Positions 27,704 to 36,339 are shown, numbered from the stretch's first letter. The stretch: DNA of 64,000 bases from Actinomycetota bacterium (GCA_020636995.1 JACJWU010000001.1:649084-713083), one strand, 5' to 3'. Notes: generated by a model from the letters alone, not told the origin. Numbers and translations are program-made.

Positions 27704-27838
27704 GGGGGTCCAGAATACAGCCTTCCGGCGCTGTGCAGCAGTGACACTCGCGACGAGTCCCGGGCATCTCGTTCGCGTGCGGCACGGTGACGGGTACAGC
27801 CGGCCGGAGGTAACCGCCCAACGCGGCACACGTCCGGC

Positions 27839-28957
27839 TCAGACGTGGCCAGCCCGCTTGTCCAGCCATTGGGTCAACGGCGCGGGCAGAGCAGCGTCGC
27901 TGCGATTGCCCCACTCGTAGACCTCACAGGTGCCGGCGAACTTGTCGTGCCAGCCCTGCCGCCGAGCACCGAACGCGATCCCCAACAGCCCGAGGCCGAA
28001 CACCACGAAGGACAACGGGTAGGTGACCACCCTGATGAGGGCCTGCCGACCGGTGAGCGGCGAGCCGTCGCGCGACACGACGCGTAGGCCCACCAAGCCC
28101 TTACCCACGGTGCCGCCGGCGACCACGAGCCCCACCAGGTAGTAGGCGAACGCCCAGGAACCCAGCAGGAACACCCCGATCCCGGCAACCGGCGCACGGT
28201 CGGGGAAGCTGAAACCCAGGATGGACACGACGAAGAAGGAGACCGCCGAGACCGCGACCGTGTATGCGCCGAAGATGACCCCGACATCGATGAGGAACGC
28301 CACGAACCGGCTGACCGGCCCGGCGTAGTGTCCCTCGATCAGTCCCCGGCCCCGCTCGTCCTGCGTCTTGGGCCCCACCAGCGCCGCCGGACCCTCCGGG
28401 GTCGTGCGCGGATCGCGTCGTACGATCCGGTAGCAGATCCTGCCCACGATCTCATCGAGCGAGACCAATTGCCGACGGATCGCATCGAGCAGGGATCCGG
28501 CGACCCGACCGGTGCTCTCCCCCACGATGTCGGACACGTTCGCCCGCTCCACGATCTTCGGGACATCGATCCGGTCGACCACCGTGTCGATGTCGACCCG
28601 GTCCAGCAGCGGGTTGGGATCGACCCGGTCGACCAGCGACTGCGCGTCGACCCGGTCCACGAGTGCGTTCACGTCGACGCGCTCGAGCAGTACGTTGGGG
28701 TCCACCCTCCCGATCACCTGATCGACGTCCACCCGGGCCATCAGGTCGTTGACATCCACCCGTTGGATCAGGGCGTCGACGTCGATGCGCGAAAGCAACC
28801 GATCGGTGTCCACACGATCGAGCAGGAGGTCCGGATCCACTCGCCCCAGGAGTGCCTCCGGGTCCACCCGGTCGACCAACGCCTGCGGGTCGATCCGGGC
28901 CAGCAGTCGGTCGATGTCCACGCGGTCCAGCAGCCCATCGGGATCGATCCGCGACAA
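27839..28957 (-). CDS. RDD-family membrane protein with nonapeptide repeats, 3' part after an in-frame stop
   Basis: Downstream of the TAG at 28958-28960 the same frame continues for 372 residues. It begins with 15 more VD-type nonapeptide repeats and ends in an RDD membrane domain: GPVSRFVAFLIDVGVIFGAY, then hydrophobic segments around SFFVVSILGFSF, GVFLLGSWAFAYYLVGLVVA and VTYPLSFVVFGLGLLGIAF. A TTG directly follows the stop (TAGTTG) and could restart translation, but no ribosome binding site is seen. The natural gene was probably one 583-residue protein from 29590. The function is unknown. Confidence 0.75.
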   Translation of the reverse strand: MSRIDPDGLLDRVDIDRLLARIDPQALVDRVDPEALLGRVDPDLLLDRVDTDRLLSRIDVDALIQRVDVNDLMARVDVDQVIGRVDPNVLLERVDVNALVDRVDAQSLVDRVDPNPLLDRVDIDTVVDRIDVPKIVERANVSDIVGESTGRVAGSLLDAIRRQLVSLDEIVGRICYRIVRRDPRTTPEGPAALVGPKTQDERGRGLIEGHYAGPVSRFVAFLIDVGVIFGAYTVAVSAVSFFVVSILGFSFPDRAPVAGIGVFLLGSWAFAYYLVGLVVAGGTVGKGLVGLRVVSRDGSPLTGRQALIRVVTYPLSFVVFGLGLLGIAFGARRQGWHDKFAGTCEVYEWGNRSDAALPAPLTQWLDKRAGHV

Positions 28958-29482
28958 CTACGTGTCGACATCGACCTTCTCCAGCAAAGGGTTGGGGTCC
29001 ACCTGCTCGACGAGGGCGTTGACGTCGACCCGCTGTACCAGTGCATCGGCATCCACCTGCTTGACCAGGGCGTCGACGTCCGCGCGCTCGAGCAGCCGGT
29101 TCACGTCGACCCGATCGAGGAGGCGGTTCGCGTCGACCCGGTCGAGCAGCGCATCGGGGTCCACCCGATCGAGCAGCCGGTTGGGATCCACACGGTCCAG
29201 GAGCGCATCTGGATCCACACGGGCCAACAGCCGATCCGGCTCGACCCGGTCAAGCAGAAGATCGGGATCGACCCGGGCAAGCAGGGCGTTCGGCTCGACC
29301 CTGTCGAGCAACTCGTTGGGATCCACACGGTCCAGCAGGGCGTTGACATCGATCCGGTCGACCAGTGCGTCCACATCGATGCGGGCGATCACAGCATCCA
29401 TGTCGATGCGCTCGACAAGGCCGTCCACATCGATCCGGTCGACGATCCCCTCGACATCGATCCGGTCGGCGACGGCATCGAC
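28538..29482 (-). repeat. 35 tandem 27-bp repeats encoding VD nonapeptides
   Basis: Thirty-five in-frame units of nine residues run without a gap across both halves of the gene. Typical units are PDALLDRVD, PNRLLDRVD and VDALVDRID. Central units (7-14) are the most alike, suggesting recent expansion. The regular spacing of Leu and Asp suggests an elongated solenoid or helical rod in front of the membrane domain. Confidence 0.92.
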
Positions 29483-29590
29483 GTCGACTGCCTCCACGAT
29501 GGAGTTGACGGGCAACGCGCTGGCAGCGGCATCGGTGATGCGCGCGAGAGGACCACGGTGCGACTTCTTCGCGTCGTGGTCGTCACTCAC
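28958..29590 (-). CDS. nonapeptide-repeat protein, 5' part of a broken RDD-family gene
   Basis: A GTG at 29590 (VSDDHDAKKSHRG) opens a frame of 210 residues made almost wholly of nine-residue repeats with consensus x-(D/N)-x-L-(L/V)-x-R-(V/I)-D. It ends at a TAG that falls on the first conserved Leu of repeat 20 (VDT*LSRID), so a single TTG-to-TAG change explains it. The RDD membrane domain lies beyond the stop. This is a nonsense mutation, a sequencing error or a readthrough site. Confidence 0.7.
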   Translation of the reverse strand: MSDDHDAKKSHRGPLARITDAAASALPVNSIVEAVDVDAVADRIDVEGIVDRIDVDGLVERIDMDAVIARIDVDALVDRIDVNALLDRVDPNELLDRVEPNALLARVDPDLLLDRVEPDRLLARVDPDALLDRVDPNRLLDRVDPDALLDRVDANRLLDRVDVNRLLERADVDALVKQVDADALVQRVDVNALVEQVDPNPLLEKVDVDT

Positions 29591-29626
29591 CCCATCAGGG
29601 TAGGGGCCGCGGGGCACCGACGCCGG

Positions 29627-31282
29627 TCACAGACGAGCGGCCAGCAACTCGCGTGCGTGCTCGCGCGCGTGCAGCGAGTCCTCCTGGCCCGCCAGCATCC
29701 GTGCGATCTCGACGACCCTTTCCTCGTCGTCGAGGGCGCGGACGTCCGAGACCGTGACATCGGCGTCCTGCTGCTTGACCACCCGCAGGTGGGTATCGGC
29801 GAAGGCCGCCACCTGCGGCATGTGCGTGACCACGATGACCTGGGCCGATCGGGCCAGCGCCGCAAGCCGGCGGCCGATGGCCGTGGCCGCCGCACCCCCG
29901 ACCCCCGCGTCCACCTCGTCGAACACGAACGTCCTGACGGCATCGGTGTCCGCGAGGACCACCTCAAGTGCCAGCATGATCCTGCTCAACTCGCCTCCGG
30001 ACGCTGCCTTCGCGACGGGTGCGGGTGCGGCGCCCGGGTGAGCCGCCAGCAGAAACGCCACGTCGTCGGCGCCATCGGGTCCCAGATCCGCATCACTGAC
30101 CACGATCTGCAGGACAGCGTTCGGCATCGCCAACTGCTGAAGTTCTGCGGTCGCCTCCCGACCCAGGGTCTGCGCCAGTGCCGACCGCGATGCGCTCAAT
30201 GCTTCGGTGGCACGGTCCAGTGCCCTGCGCGCCCTCAGTTCCTGATCGGCCAGTGAATCGAGGTCGCTTCCCCGTTCCAGATCCGTGAGTTCCGCCGACG
30301 CCTCCTGCGACCAGCGCAGCACGGCAGCCTCGTCCTCTCCGTACCTCGACTGCAGCACCGCGAGGTCGTGCAGGCGCTGATTGATCCATTCGAGGCGACC
30401 CGGTTCATCCTGCAGCGCGTCGGTGAAGCCGGAGACATCTCGGCCGACCTCGGACGCTTCCTCGGCCAGCGCCACGAGCCGCTCGTGCAACGCCGACAGC
30501 TCAGGGTCATCGACGGATGCCAGTTCCCTTGCCGCCAGGTGAAGCAGATGGGCCGCCCCCACCGCCTCCGTCGTGTCATCGCCGAGGACAGCCGCGCCCG
30601 CTGCGGCCGTGGCGGCGCTGAGGTCGGCAAGATTCGCCAGACGATGCTGTTCAGCGTGCAGGGCGTGCGTTTCCCCGGGCTGCGGGTCCACCCGCTCGAT
30701 CTCTTCGAGCGCGGAGCGCAGGAACACCATGCGCTGGGCATTCTGCTGCTGGCTGGTCCGGGCCGCCACGAGTTGGGCAGCCACCGCGTGCCACGAGTGG
30801 TGGGCGCTGCGGTGTTCGGCGAGCAGATGCAGGTGGTCGGCCCCACCGAACCGATCCAATGCACCGCGTTGGGCGGCTGGATTGCGCAGGCGCTGTTGGG
30901 TGGTCTGGCCGTGGATCGTCACCAGATGCTCGCCGAGTTCCGACAACAGTGACGCAGGCACCATGCGTCCGCCGGCGAACGCCCGCAGCCGGCCGTTGGC
31001 CGCCGTGCGACCCAGCAGGAGCTCACCATCGTCCACGCGCCCGCCGGCCTCCATGACCTTCACAGCCGCCGGGCCATCGGGACTGACCGTCCAGAGCCCC
31101 TCGATGCTGGCACCCTCGGAGATGGCCGAGTCCACCCGCCCGCCGAGCAGCATCTCCAGCGCGGTGAGCACCATCGTCTTGCCAGCCCCGGTCTCGCCCG
31201 TCAGTGCAGTGAATCCAGGCCCCGGCCGCACTGACGCCGCAGCGATCACGCCGAGGTGTTCGATGCGCAACTCCTCGATCAT
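29627..31282 (-). CDS. recN: DNA repair protein RecN
   Basis: The 551-residue SMC-like ATPase acts in double-strand break repair. Walker A is GETGAGKT (about 31-38), the signature is KAASGGELSR, and Walker B is FVFDEVDAGVGG; the middle is rich in coiled-coil-type sequence. The ATG at 31282 overlaps the nadK stop (ATGA). tlyA-nadK-recN is a conserved actinobacterial operon. Confidence 0.96.
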   Translation of the reverse strand: MIEELRIEHLGVIAAASVRPGPGFTALTGETGAGKTMVLTALEMLLGGRVDSAISEGASIEGLWTVSPDGPAAVKVMEAGGRVDDGELLLGRTAANGRLRAFAGGRMVPASLLSELGEHLVTIHGQTTQQRLRNPAAQRGALDRFGGADHLHLLAEHRSAHHSWHAVAAQLVAARTSQQQNAQRMVFLRSALEEIERVDPQPGETHALHAEQHRLANLADLSAATAAAGAAVLGDDTTEAVGAAHLLHLAARELASVDDPELSALHERLVALAEEASEVGRDVSGFTDALQDEPGRLEWINQRLHDLAVLQSRYGEDEAAVLRWSQEASAELTDLERGSDLDSLADQELRARRALDRATEALSASRSALAQTLGREATAELQQLAMPNAVLQIVVSDADLGPDGADDVAFLLAAHPGAAPAPVAKAASGGELSRIMLALEVVLADTDAVRTFVFDEVDAGVGGAAATAIGRRLAALARSAQVIVVTHMPQVAAFADTHLRVVKQQDADVTVSDVRALDDEERVVEIARMLAGQEDSLHAREHARELLAARL

Positions 31283-32148
31283 CGTCGACCGCTCCACCCC
31301 TGCACGGGGAGCTGGAACTTCGCCACGAGCCGGTCGACGAACAACGAGTCCCGTAAGCGGGCCAGCCGGACAGGGCGGTGTCCCCGGACCACCTCCACAC
31401 GATCGCCCGGCTCCAGCGGGATCAACCGCCGCCCATCGCACCACAGGACCGCGGACGGCGACCTGGGCAGCACCTCGAGCGCCAGTGCCGTCGACGAGGA
31501 CACGACCATGGTGCGCGCGAACAGGGCATGCGCGGAGACGGGGACGAGCAGCATAGCCTCCACCGTCGGCCAGACCACCGGTCCCCCGGCGGACCAGGCG
31601 TACCCGGTGGACCCGGTAGGGGTGGCGAACAGTACGCCGTCGCACCCCCACTCACTCAACGGACGCCCGTCCACCTCGGCCACCACCTCGATCATCCGCT
31701 CGCGTGCCGCCTTCTCCACGCTGGCCTCGTTGAGCGCCCACGAGGTCGACAGCAGTTCGCCGTTGCGCATGACGCTCACGTCGAGCGTCATCCGCTCCTG
31801 GATCACGTAGGCGCCTTCAGCGATGTGGTCGACGATTCCGGCGGCCTCCTCCTCGTCGAGTTCGGCCAAGAAGCCGACATGACCGAGGTTGATCCCCAGC
31901 AACGGCACGTCGTGGGCACGCGCGACCTCCGAGCCACGCAGAATGCTGCCGTCACCACCGAACACGACCACGAGGTCGGTCGGCTCCTCGGCATCGGTTC
32001 GCGGTACGTCAAGACCTTCCGGCGCCTCCCTGGGTGCGACGACCTTCACGCCTCGGGCGAGCAGTCCGGTGGCGCACTGCACCGCGAGTTCGAGCGCAAC
32101 CGGCCGCTGCGGATGAACGATGAGCATGACCTTCTCGGGTGCTGTCAC
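31279..32148 (-). CDS. nadK: NAD kinase
   Basis: The 289-residue enzyme phosphorylates NAD to NADP. VVVFGGDGSILRG holds the GGDG motif, LGINLGHVGFLAE and ATPTGSTGYAWSAGGP are family motifs. The GTG at 32148 overlaps the tlyA stop (GTGA) and is a better choice than the longer open frame. Confidence 0.96.
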   Translation of the reverse strand: MTAPEKVMLIVHPQRPVALELAVQCATGLLARGVKVVAPREAPEGLDVPRTDAEEPTDLVVVFGGDGSILRGSEVARAHDVPLLGINLGHVGFLAELDEEEAAGIVDHIAEGAYVIQERMTLDVSVMRNGELLSTSWALNEASVEKAARERMIEVVAEVDGRPLSEWGCDGVLFATPTGSTGYAWSAGGPVVWPTVEAMLLVPVSAHALFARTMVVSSSTALALEVLPRSPSAVLWCDGRRLIPLEPGDRVEVVRGHRPVRLARLRDSLFVDRLVAKFQLPVQGWSGRR

Positions 32149-32924
32149 GCGGACACCACCTCCTCGACGTCCTGTTCTCGCAGCGCCGGAGCACCTCGCC
32201 GCAGCCACATCACAAACTCGATGTTGCCACTAGGACCCGGCAAGGGACTGCGTCGCAGCCCAGCCACGCCGAATCCCAACCCCTCGGCTGCCTGTGCGAC
32301 CCGGCGCAGCGACTCGGCGTGCAGCCGTGCGTCGCGCACCACCCCACCCTTGCCGACCTGGCCACGCCCCACCTCGAACTGCGGTTTGACCAGAAGCACG
32401 AAGTCGGCCTGCGGTGCGGAGACCTCCACCAGCGCTGGGAGCACTTTGGTCAACGAGATGAAACTCAGGTCACCCACGATCAGGTCGGGGCGGTACGGCA
32501 GGTCATCGACGCGGAGGTTTCGGACATTGGTGCGGTCCATGACGGTCACCCGCGGATCCTGCTGCAGACTCCACGCGAGCTGGCCGTAGCCCACATCCAC
32601 GGCCAGCACATGGTCGGCGCCGGCCTCGAGCAGCACTTGGGTGAATCCCCCTGTGGAGGCACCCGCATCCATCGCCAGCCGCCCGGACACGTCGATGCCG
32701 AAGTCAGTCAGAGGTTCCAGCAGTTTGTGAGCTCCCCGGGAGACGTACTGCCGTTGCGGGGCGTCCACTGTGATCGCAGCAGAGTCAGCCACCTGAGTTG
32801 CAGGCTTGGTGGCCACCACCCGATCGACCCTCACCCGACCGGCCGCGATGAGTTCGGACGCCTGCTGCCGGGAGCGCGCGAGGTCTCGCCGGACAAGTTC
32901 AGCGTCCAGTCGCCGCCGGATCAC
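32145..32924 (-). CDS. tlyA: TlyA-family rRNA 2'-O-methyltransferase
   Basis: The 259-residue protein has an N-terminal S4 RNA-binding domain (RRDLARSRQQASELIAAGRV) and a methyltransferase domain with SAM motif AMDAGASTGGFT. By family it methylates 16S and 23S rRNA (capreomycin sensitivity in mycobacteria). A GTG at 32924 starts VIRRRLDAEL; the small upstream gene overlaps it by about 26 bases. Confidence 0.94.
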   Translation of the reverse strand: MIRRRLDAELVRRDLARSRQQASELIAAGRVRVDRVVATKPATQVADSAAITVDAPQRQYVSRGAHKLLEPLTDFGIDVSGRLAMDAGASTGGFTQVLLEAGADHVLAVDVGYGQLAWSLQQDPRVTVMDRTNVRNLRVDDLPYRPDLIVGDLSFISLTKVLPALVEVSAPQADFVLLVKPQFEVGRGQVGKGGVVRDARLHAESLRRVAQAAEGLGFGVAGLRRSPLPGPSGNIEFVMWLRRGAPALREQDVEEVVSA

Positions 32925-33039
32925 CGTCGGTCTCAGCCAGCGCTGTACGCAACGCGTCGTGGATGTCGAGCAGCAGGGGGTAACGGTCGCCCTCCAGCGA
33001 CTCGGCGCCGTCGATCATCTCTTCGATGTGGTCGGTCAT
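32899..33039 (-). CDS. small conserved-position ORF between the phasin-like gene and tlyA
   Basis: An ATG at 33039 opens a 46-residue frame (MTDHIEEMIDGAES, ending AATGR) that stops at 32899 inside tlyA. Its ATG overlaps the stop of the upstream gene (ATGA), and it overlaps the tlyA start, so it is tightly coupled on both sides. A small unnamed ORF at this place is also known in Mycobacterium (Rv1693). The function is unknown. The acidic N-terminus and LLLDIHDALRTAL helix are the only visible features. Confidence 0.65.
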   Translation of the reverse strand: MTDHIEEMIDGAESLEGDRYPLLLDIHDALRTALAETDGDPAATGR

Positions 33040-33725
33040 CACACATCCTTCGTCGTCTTCTTGGCGGTGGCCTTCTTCGCCGCAGGCCGCTTAGCTGCGG
33101 GCTTCTTGGTGGCTGGCTTCTTCGCCGAGGCCTTCTTCACCGGCGCGCGTTTCACGGGCGCCTTCTTCACCGGTCCCGTACGGGCCGTGGCACTGGGGGT
33201 GGGCGTTGGCGTATCCGCCGGGTGACGTCCCGACGCCATCGTGGCGCCGGCCGCGGTGCGTGCCGCGGTGCGAGCGGTTCCCGCTGCCGCTCTGGACGCC
33301 TTCACTGCGGTGTCGGTGGCCATCGCTGCGGCCTTGGTGGCTGCCGGCACCGCGGATGTCGCGGTGGACACGGCGAGGTTCGCCGCAGCGGAGGCCTGGT
33401 CGCCCCGCTGATTGAGTTGGCGCTCGAGCCGTTCCACGTGCTTGCGGACGGCGGCGAGTTCCTCCTCGCGCACGAAGCCCATCTTCCCGACGGTCCGCTC
33501 CACCTCGGTGCGCACAAGACCGATCATCAGCTCCCGGTTCGTCCGGCCCTGCTCGATGAGGTCCTCGGCGATGCCTTGGACCTGCGCCGAGACGGTCTCG
33601 GGACCCTTTGTGCCGGCCTCCATGCCTTGGCTGATCAGGTCAGTGGCTGAATCCTTGGCCAGTTCTGTGGCATTCTCGAGCAAGCCGGCAGCCAACTGCA
33701 TGTAACTTCGTAGAGTCTCGATCAC
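33039..33725 (-). CDS. phasin-like protein with lysine/alanine-rich H1-like tail
   Basis: The 228-residue product starts at a GTG (VIETLRSYMQLAAGLLENATE). The first 115 residues or so are helical and coiled-coil-like, similar in style to phasin or polyhydroxyalkanoate-granule regulator proteins. The middle is Ala/Thr-rich, and the last 45 residues are repeats of KKAPVK, KKPATKK and AKKTTK resembling histone H1 or HupB tails. The tail should bind nucleic acid or polyphosphate. The exact role is unknown. Confidence 0.7.
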   Translation of the reverse strand: MIETLRSYMQLAAGLLENATELAKDSATDLISQGMEAGTKGPETVSAQVQGIAEDLIEQGRTNRELMIGLVRTEVERTVGKMGFVREEELAAVRKHVERLERQLNQRGDQASAAANLAVSTATSAVPAATKAAAMATDTAVKASRAAAGTARTAARTAAGATMASGRHPADTPTPTPSATARTGPVKKAPVKRAPVKKASAKKPATKKPAAKRPAAKKATAKKTTKDV

Positions 33726-33848
33726 GTGTCGGGGCCTTCCAGTGGTGGCGTTGGCAACAACGCTACTTCAGGGGTCATGTCAATCCCGGCAGGGACATGA
33801 CCCGGCCGGTACGGTCACCTCGTGGCCAGGATTCAAGGGAGTATGCAG

Positions 33849-34187
33849 ATGGCGTCCGTCGAGCAGTGCGAGGCGGCTCTGGCCGAACTCGCAGCTCGAC
33901 TCGATCAGTATCCGCACGATCAGCGCCGCCAGCACATCCCGGACCGAACGGTCGAACTCACGCTCCTGGATCTCGATGTCACCTTCCGTGGTCGGCTGCA
34001 CGACGGTCAACTCGTCGACATCACGCGCGGTCGCGGCGAGAAGCCCAACATCAGGCTCACGATGAGCAGTGACGATCTCATCGACCTCACGGACAAGCGC
34101 CTGGCGTTCTCACACGCCTGGGCCACGGGACGCCTGCACCTCGATGCCGGGCTTCGGGACCTGCTGCGGCTACGGAAGTTGATGTAG
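33849..34187 (+). CDS. SCP2 sterol-carrier-like domain protein
   Basis: About 112 residues. VELTLLDLDVTFRGRLHDGQ, KPNIRLTMSSDDLIDL and HAWATGRLHLDAGLRDLLRLR match the single SCP2-like fold, which has a lipid-binding tunnel. The ATG at 33849 has AAGGGAG seven bases upstream. GTG 33822 and ATG 33843 are alternatives but are poorly spaced. It is a lone plus-strand gene in a minus-strand cluster, and its 3' end overlaps the HAD gene by 18 bases. Confidence 0.75.
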   Translation: MASVEQCEAALAELAARLDQYPHDQRRQHIPDRTVELTLLDLDVTFRGRLHDGQLVDITRGRGEKPNIRLTMSSDDLIDLTDKRLAFSHAWATGRLHLDAGLRDLLRLRKLM

Positions 34188-35033
34188 CGCCGCCACGAGA
34201 CGGTCCGGGTCCTGACCCGCCTGCAACGCGGCGAGGAGTTCATCGAGCAACCGGGTGCGGTCGTCCGAATGGCCCGCCAGCACCCGCAGATCCGGGGCGA
34301 CGCGCGTCGGGAGGTCCGTGGCCGGCAGGTCCACGAGTTCCTCCCACGTGCTGACACCGGTCAGCACCAGCAGCGAATCCATCCCTGCCGCGTTCGCCGC
34401 CGCGATGTCGGTGTCGAGCCGGTCCCCGATCACCAGGGGCGACTCGCTGTGCGCGCGCGACCGTGCCAGTTCCATGATCGGTGGGTGCGGCTTTCCGGTC
34501 ACGATCGGCTGGCGTCCGGTGGCGGAGGCGACCGCGGCAACGAACGTGCCGTTGCCCGGTGCGATCCCACGAGCCGTGGGCACAGACATGTCGGTGTTCG
34601 ACGCCACCCAGGGGATGTCCCGCGCCAGGGCGTACGAGGCCTCGGCCAGGTCCTTCCACGCGAGTTTCGGCGAGTAGCCCTGCACCACGGCATCGGCCTC
34701 ATCGGCCGACGAGACGATCCGCAGTCCCTGCTCCCCGACGGCCTCCACCAGTCCGTCGCCACCGGTGACCAGAACCCGGGACCCCGGCGGCACCAAGGTT
34801 GCGAGGTGGGCCGCGGCCGCCTGCGCAGAGGTCACCACATCCGCCGCCGTGACCTGCAGCCCGTAGCCGGCGAGTTGTTCGGCCACCACCTGCGGAGTGC
34901 GGCTGGCGTTGTTCGTGACGTACAGGACACGGCCCGGGAACGTGGACAACACCTCGACCGCGTGGGGCACGGCGCGCCGACCCCGGTAGACGACACCGTC
35001 GAGATCGACGAACAGGGTGTCGTACGGACTCAT
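34170..35033 (-). CDS. HAD-superfamily phosphatase, subfamily IIA
   Basis: The 287-residue product has DLDGVVYRG (nucleophile Asp), VTNNASRTP, TGKPHPPIM and GDRLDTDIAAANAAG, the four HAD motifs of the IIA (NagD-like) group. The substrate is probably a small phosphate ester. The ATG at 35033 overlaps the stop of the TPR gene (ATGA). Rv1692 occupies the same place in M. tuberculosis. Confidence 0.9.
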   Translation of the reverse strand: MSPYDTLFVDLDGVVYRGRRAVPHAVEVLSTFPGRVLYVTNNASRTPQVVAEQLAGYGLQVTAADVVTSAQAAAAHLATLVPPGSRVLVTGGDGLVEAVGEQGLRIVSSADEADAVVQGYSPKLAWKDLAEASYALARDIPWVASNTDMSVPTARGIAPGNGTFVAAVASATGRQPIVTGKPHPPIMELARSRAHSESPLVIGDRLDTDIAAANAAGMDSLLVLTGVSTWEELVDLPATDLPTRVAPDLRVLAGHSDDRTRLLDELLAALQAGQDPDRLVAALHQLP

Positions 35034-36160
35034 GTGAGGCTCTCGAGCAGGGACGCGGCCTCCGTCCATGCGGCGTCCTCATCGATGTCGACCGCCGACT
35101 GCAGCCACTTCTTCGCATCCTGGGCATCACCGGACGCCACGAGCAACTCTCCGAGGGCGAACCGCGACCGCGCCATCGCCATCGGCGATTTCGCAGCCCG
35201 CACCGCCTTCTGCAGCAGGACCCGTGCCGCGTCGGAGTCACCCAGGTCGCGACGGGCACCTCCCATCACGATGAACAGTTCCGTGCGAGTGTCGGAGTCG
35301 AGGTCCTCGTGCTCGAACTCAGCTCCGAACTCCAGCGCACGCTGGGGCCGGTTCAGTCCCCGCTCGCTGTCGGCTGCGATGGGCACGAGGTCGAAGTTGC
35401 CACTGATCCGCCGGTATGCGGCCTCCTCCTTCACCGCTTCCTTGAAACGCGACGTGCGGTATGCGGAGATACACAGCGTCTGCCTGGCCAGCGCCGACCG
35501 CGGGATCCGTCCACGGATCCGGGCGGCGTGCTGGTATGACATCTCAGGATCGCTCTCGGCGAGCACCTGCACGCTCAACAAGTGTTTGGCAAGCGTCGAA
35601 GTGCGACCGCCGAACGACTCGAGTTCGGCCATGAGATCCGGCTCGAGTTCGAGGTCGAAGATCTCATCGGGCCAGGGCAGGTCGTTGGAGGTGTCGCGCG
35701 GCTCGCGCTCGGCATCCCGACCTCGAGTCTGACCCTTCACATAAGGCTTAGACCTCTCCGCTTTTCCACCCTTATCAGCAAAATCGCGACGCGGAGGTTT
35801 GTCGCTGCGACTACCGCGGGAGTCCGAACCCGACCGCTTGTCGCTGCGACTACCGCGGGAGTCCGAACCGGACCGCTTGTCGCTGCCCGACCGGGATGGT
35901 CCGGAGGCTTTGCCCCGCGGCGGACCGGACTGACGATCGCCACTGGGCCGGCCGGCGCCACTGGGCTTGCGGGGGCGGGATGAGCCCTCCGACGAACTCC
36001 GTTGCCCACCACCAGGCTTGCTGGGACGAGAGGCACCGGGCCCACCGCCCTTACCGGGCGCGCTCGGCTTCGAAGAGCGTGGCGGTTTGCGGCCTGCCCC
36101 AGATCGGGATCCTGATGATCTGCCGGCGTCACCACGCCGATCACCACTGTGTTGGGCCAT
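35030..36160 (-). CDS. TPR-like protein with long disordered basic N-terminus
   Basis: The 376-residue product starts at ATG 36160 (MAQHSGDRRGDAG). Residues 1-150 or so are Ser, Gly, Arg and Pro rich, with a near-perfect duplicated KRSGSDSRGSRSD segment, and look disordered. From about 165 (LPWPDEIFDLELEPDLMAEL) on, helical pairs like tetratricopeptide repeats follow. It is the gene directly downstream of the rRNA operon terminator. The Rv1691 position suggests a conserved gene, but the function is unknown. Confidence 0.8.
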   Translation of the reverse strand: MAQHSGDRRGDAGRSSGSRSGAGRKPPRSSKPSAPGKGGGPGASRPSKPGGGQRSSSEGSSRPRKPSGAGRPSGDRQSGPPRGKASGPSRSGSDKRSGSDSRGSRSDKRSGSDSRGSRSDKPPRRDFADKGGKAERSKPYVKGQTRGRDAEREPRDTSNDLPWPDEIFDLELEPDLMAELESFGGRTSTLAKHLLSVQVLAESDPEMSYQHAARIRGRIPRSALARQTLCISAYRTSRFKEAVKEEAAYRRISGNFDLVPIAADSERGLNRPQRALEFGAEFEHEDLDSDTRTELFIVMGGARRDLGDSDAARVLLQKAVRAAKSPMAMARSRFALGELLVASGDAQDAKKWLQSAVDIDEDAAWTEAASLLESLT

Positions 36161-36180
36161 CACTACCTCCACAAATACAT

Positions 36181-36212
36181 CGATGGCGGGCCAGTCACCT
36201 GGCCCGCCATCG
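36181..36212 (-). terminator. rRNA operon terminator
   Basis: 36181-36194 and 36199-36212 form a perfect 14-bp stem (CGATGGCGGGCCAG and complement) with a TCAC loop, just 3' of the 5S gene. The bases beyond it on the minus strand include TATTTGT. Confidence 0.85.
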
Positions 36213-36222
36213 GAAAGAATGT

Positions 36223-36339
36223 CCGGCGGCGTCCTACTCTCCCACCCCGTCACCAGGGCAGTACCATCGGCGCAGAAGGGCTTAGCTTCCGGGTTCGGAA
36301 TGGGACCGGGCGTTTCCCCTTCGCTATTGCCGCCGAAAC
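36223..36339 (-). rRNA. rrf: 5S ribosomal RNA
   Basis: About 117 nt. On the minus strand it starts GTTTCGGCGGCAATAGCGA and contains CCCGGTCCCATTCCGAACC and GTGGGAGAGTAGGACGCCGC, all standard 5S segments. The ends are estimated from the helix I pairing. Confidence 0.95.

Noticed and set aside
28328..30256. 640-codon plus-strand frame with HVD/IDPV repeats
   Set aside because: It is the complement of the 27-bp repeat array and recN. The repeat consensus with a membrane domain makes sense only on the minus strand.
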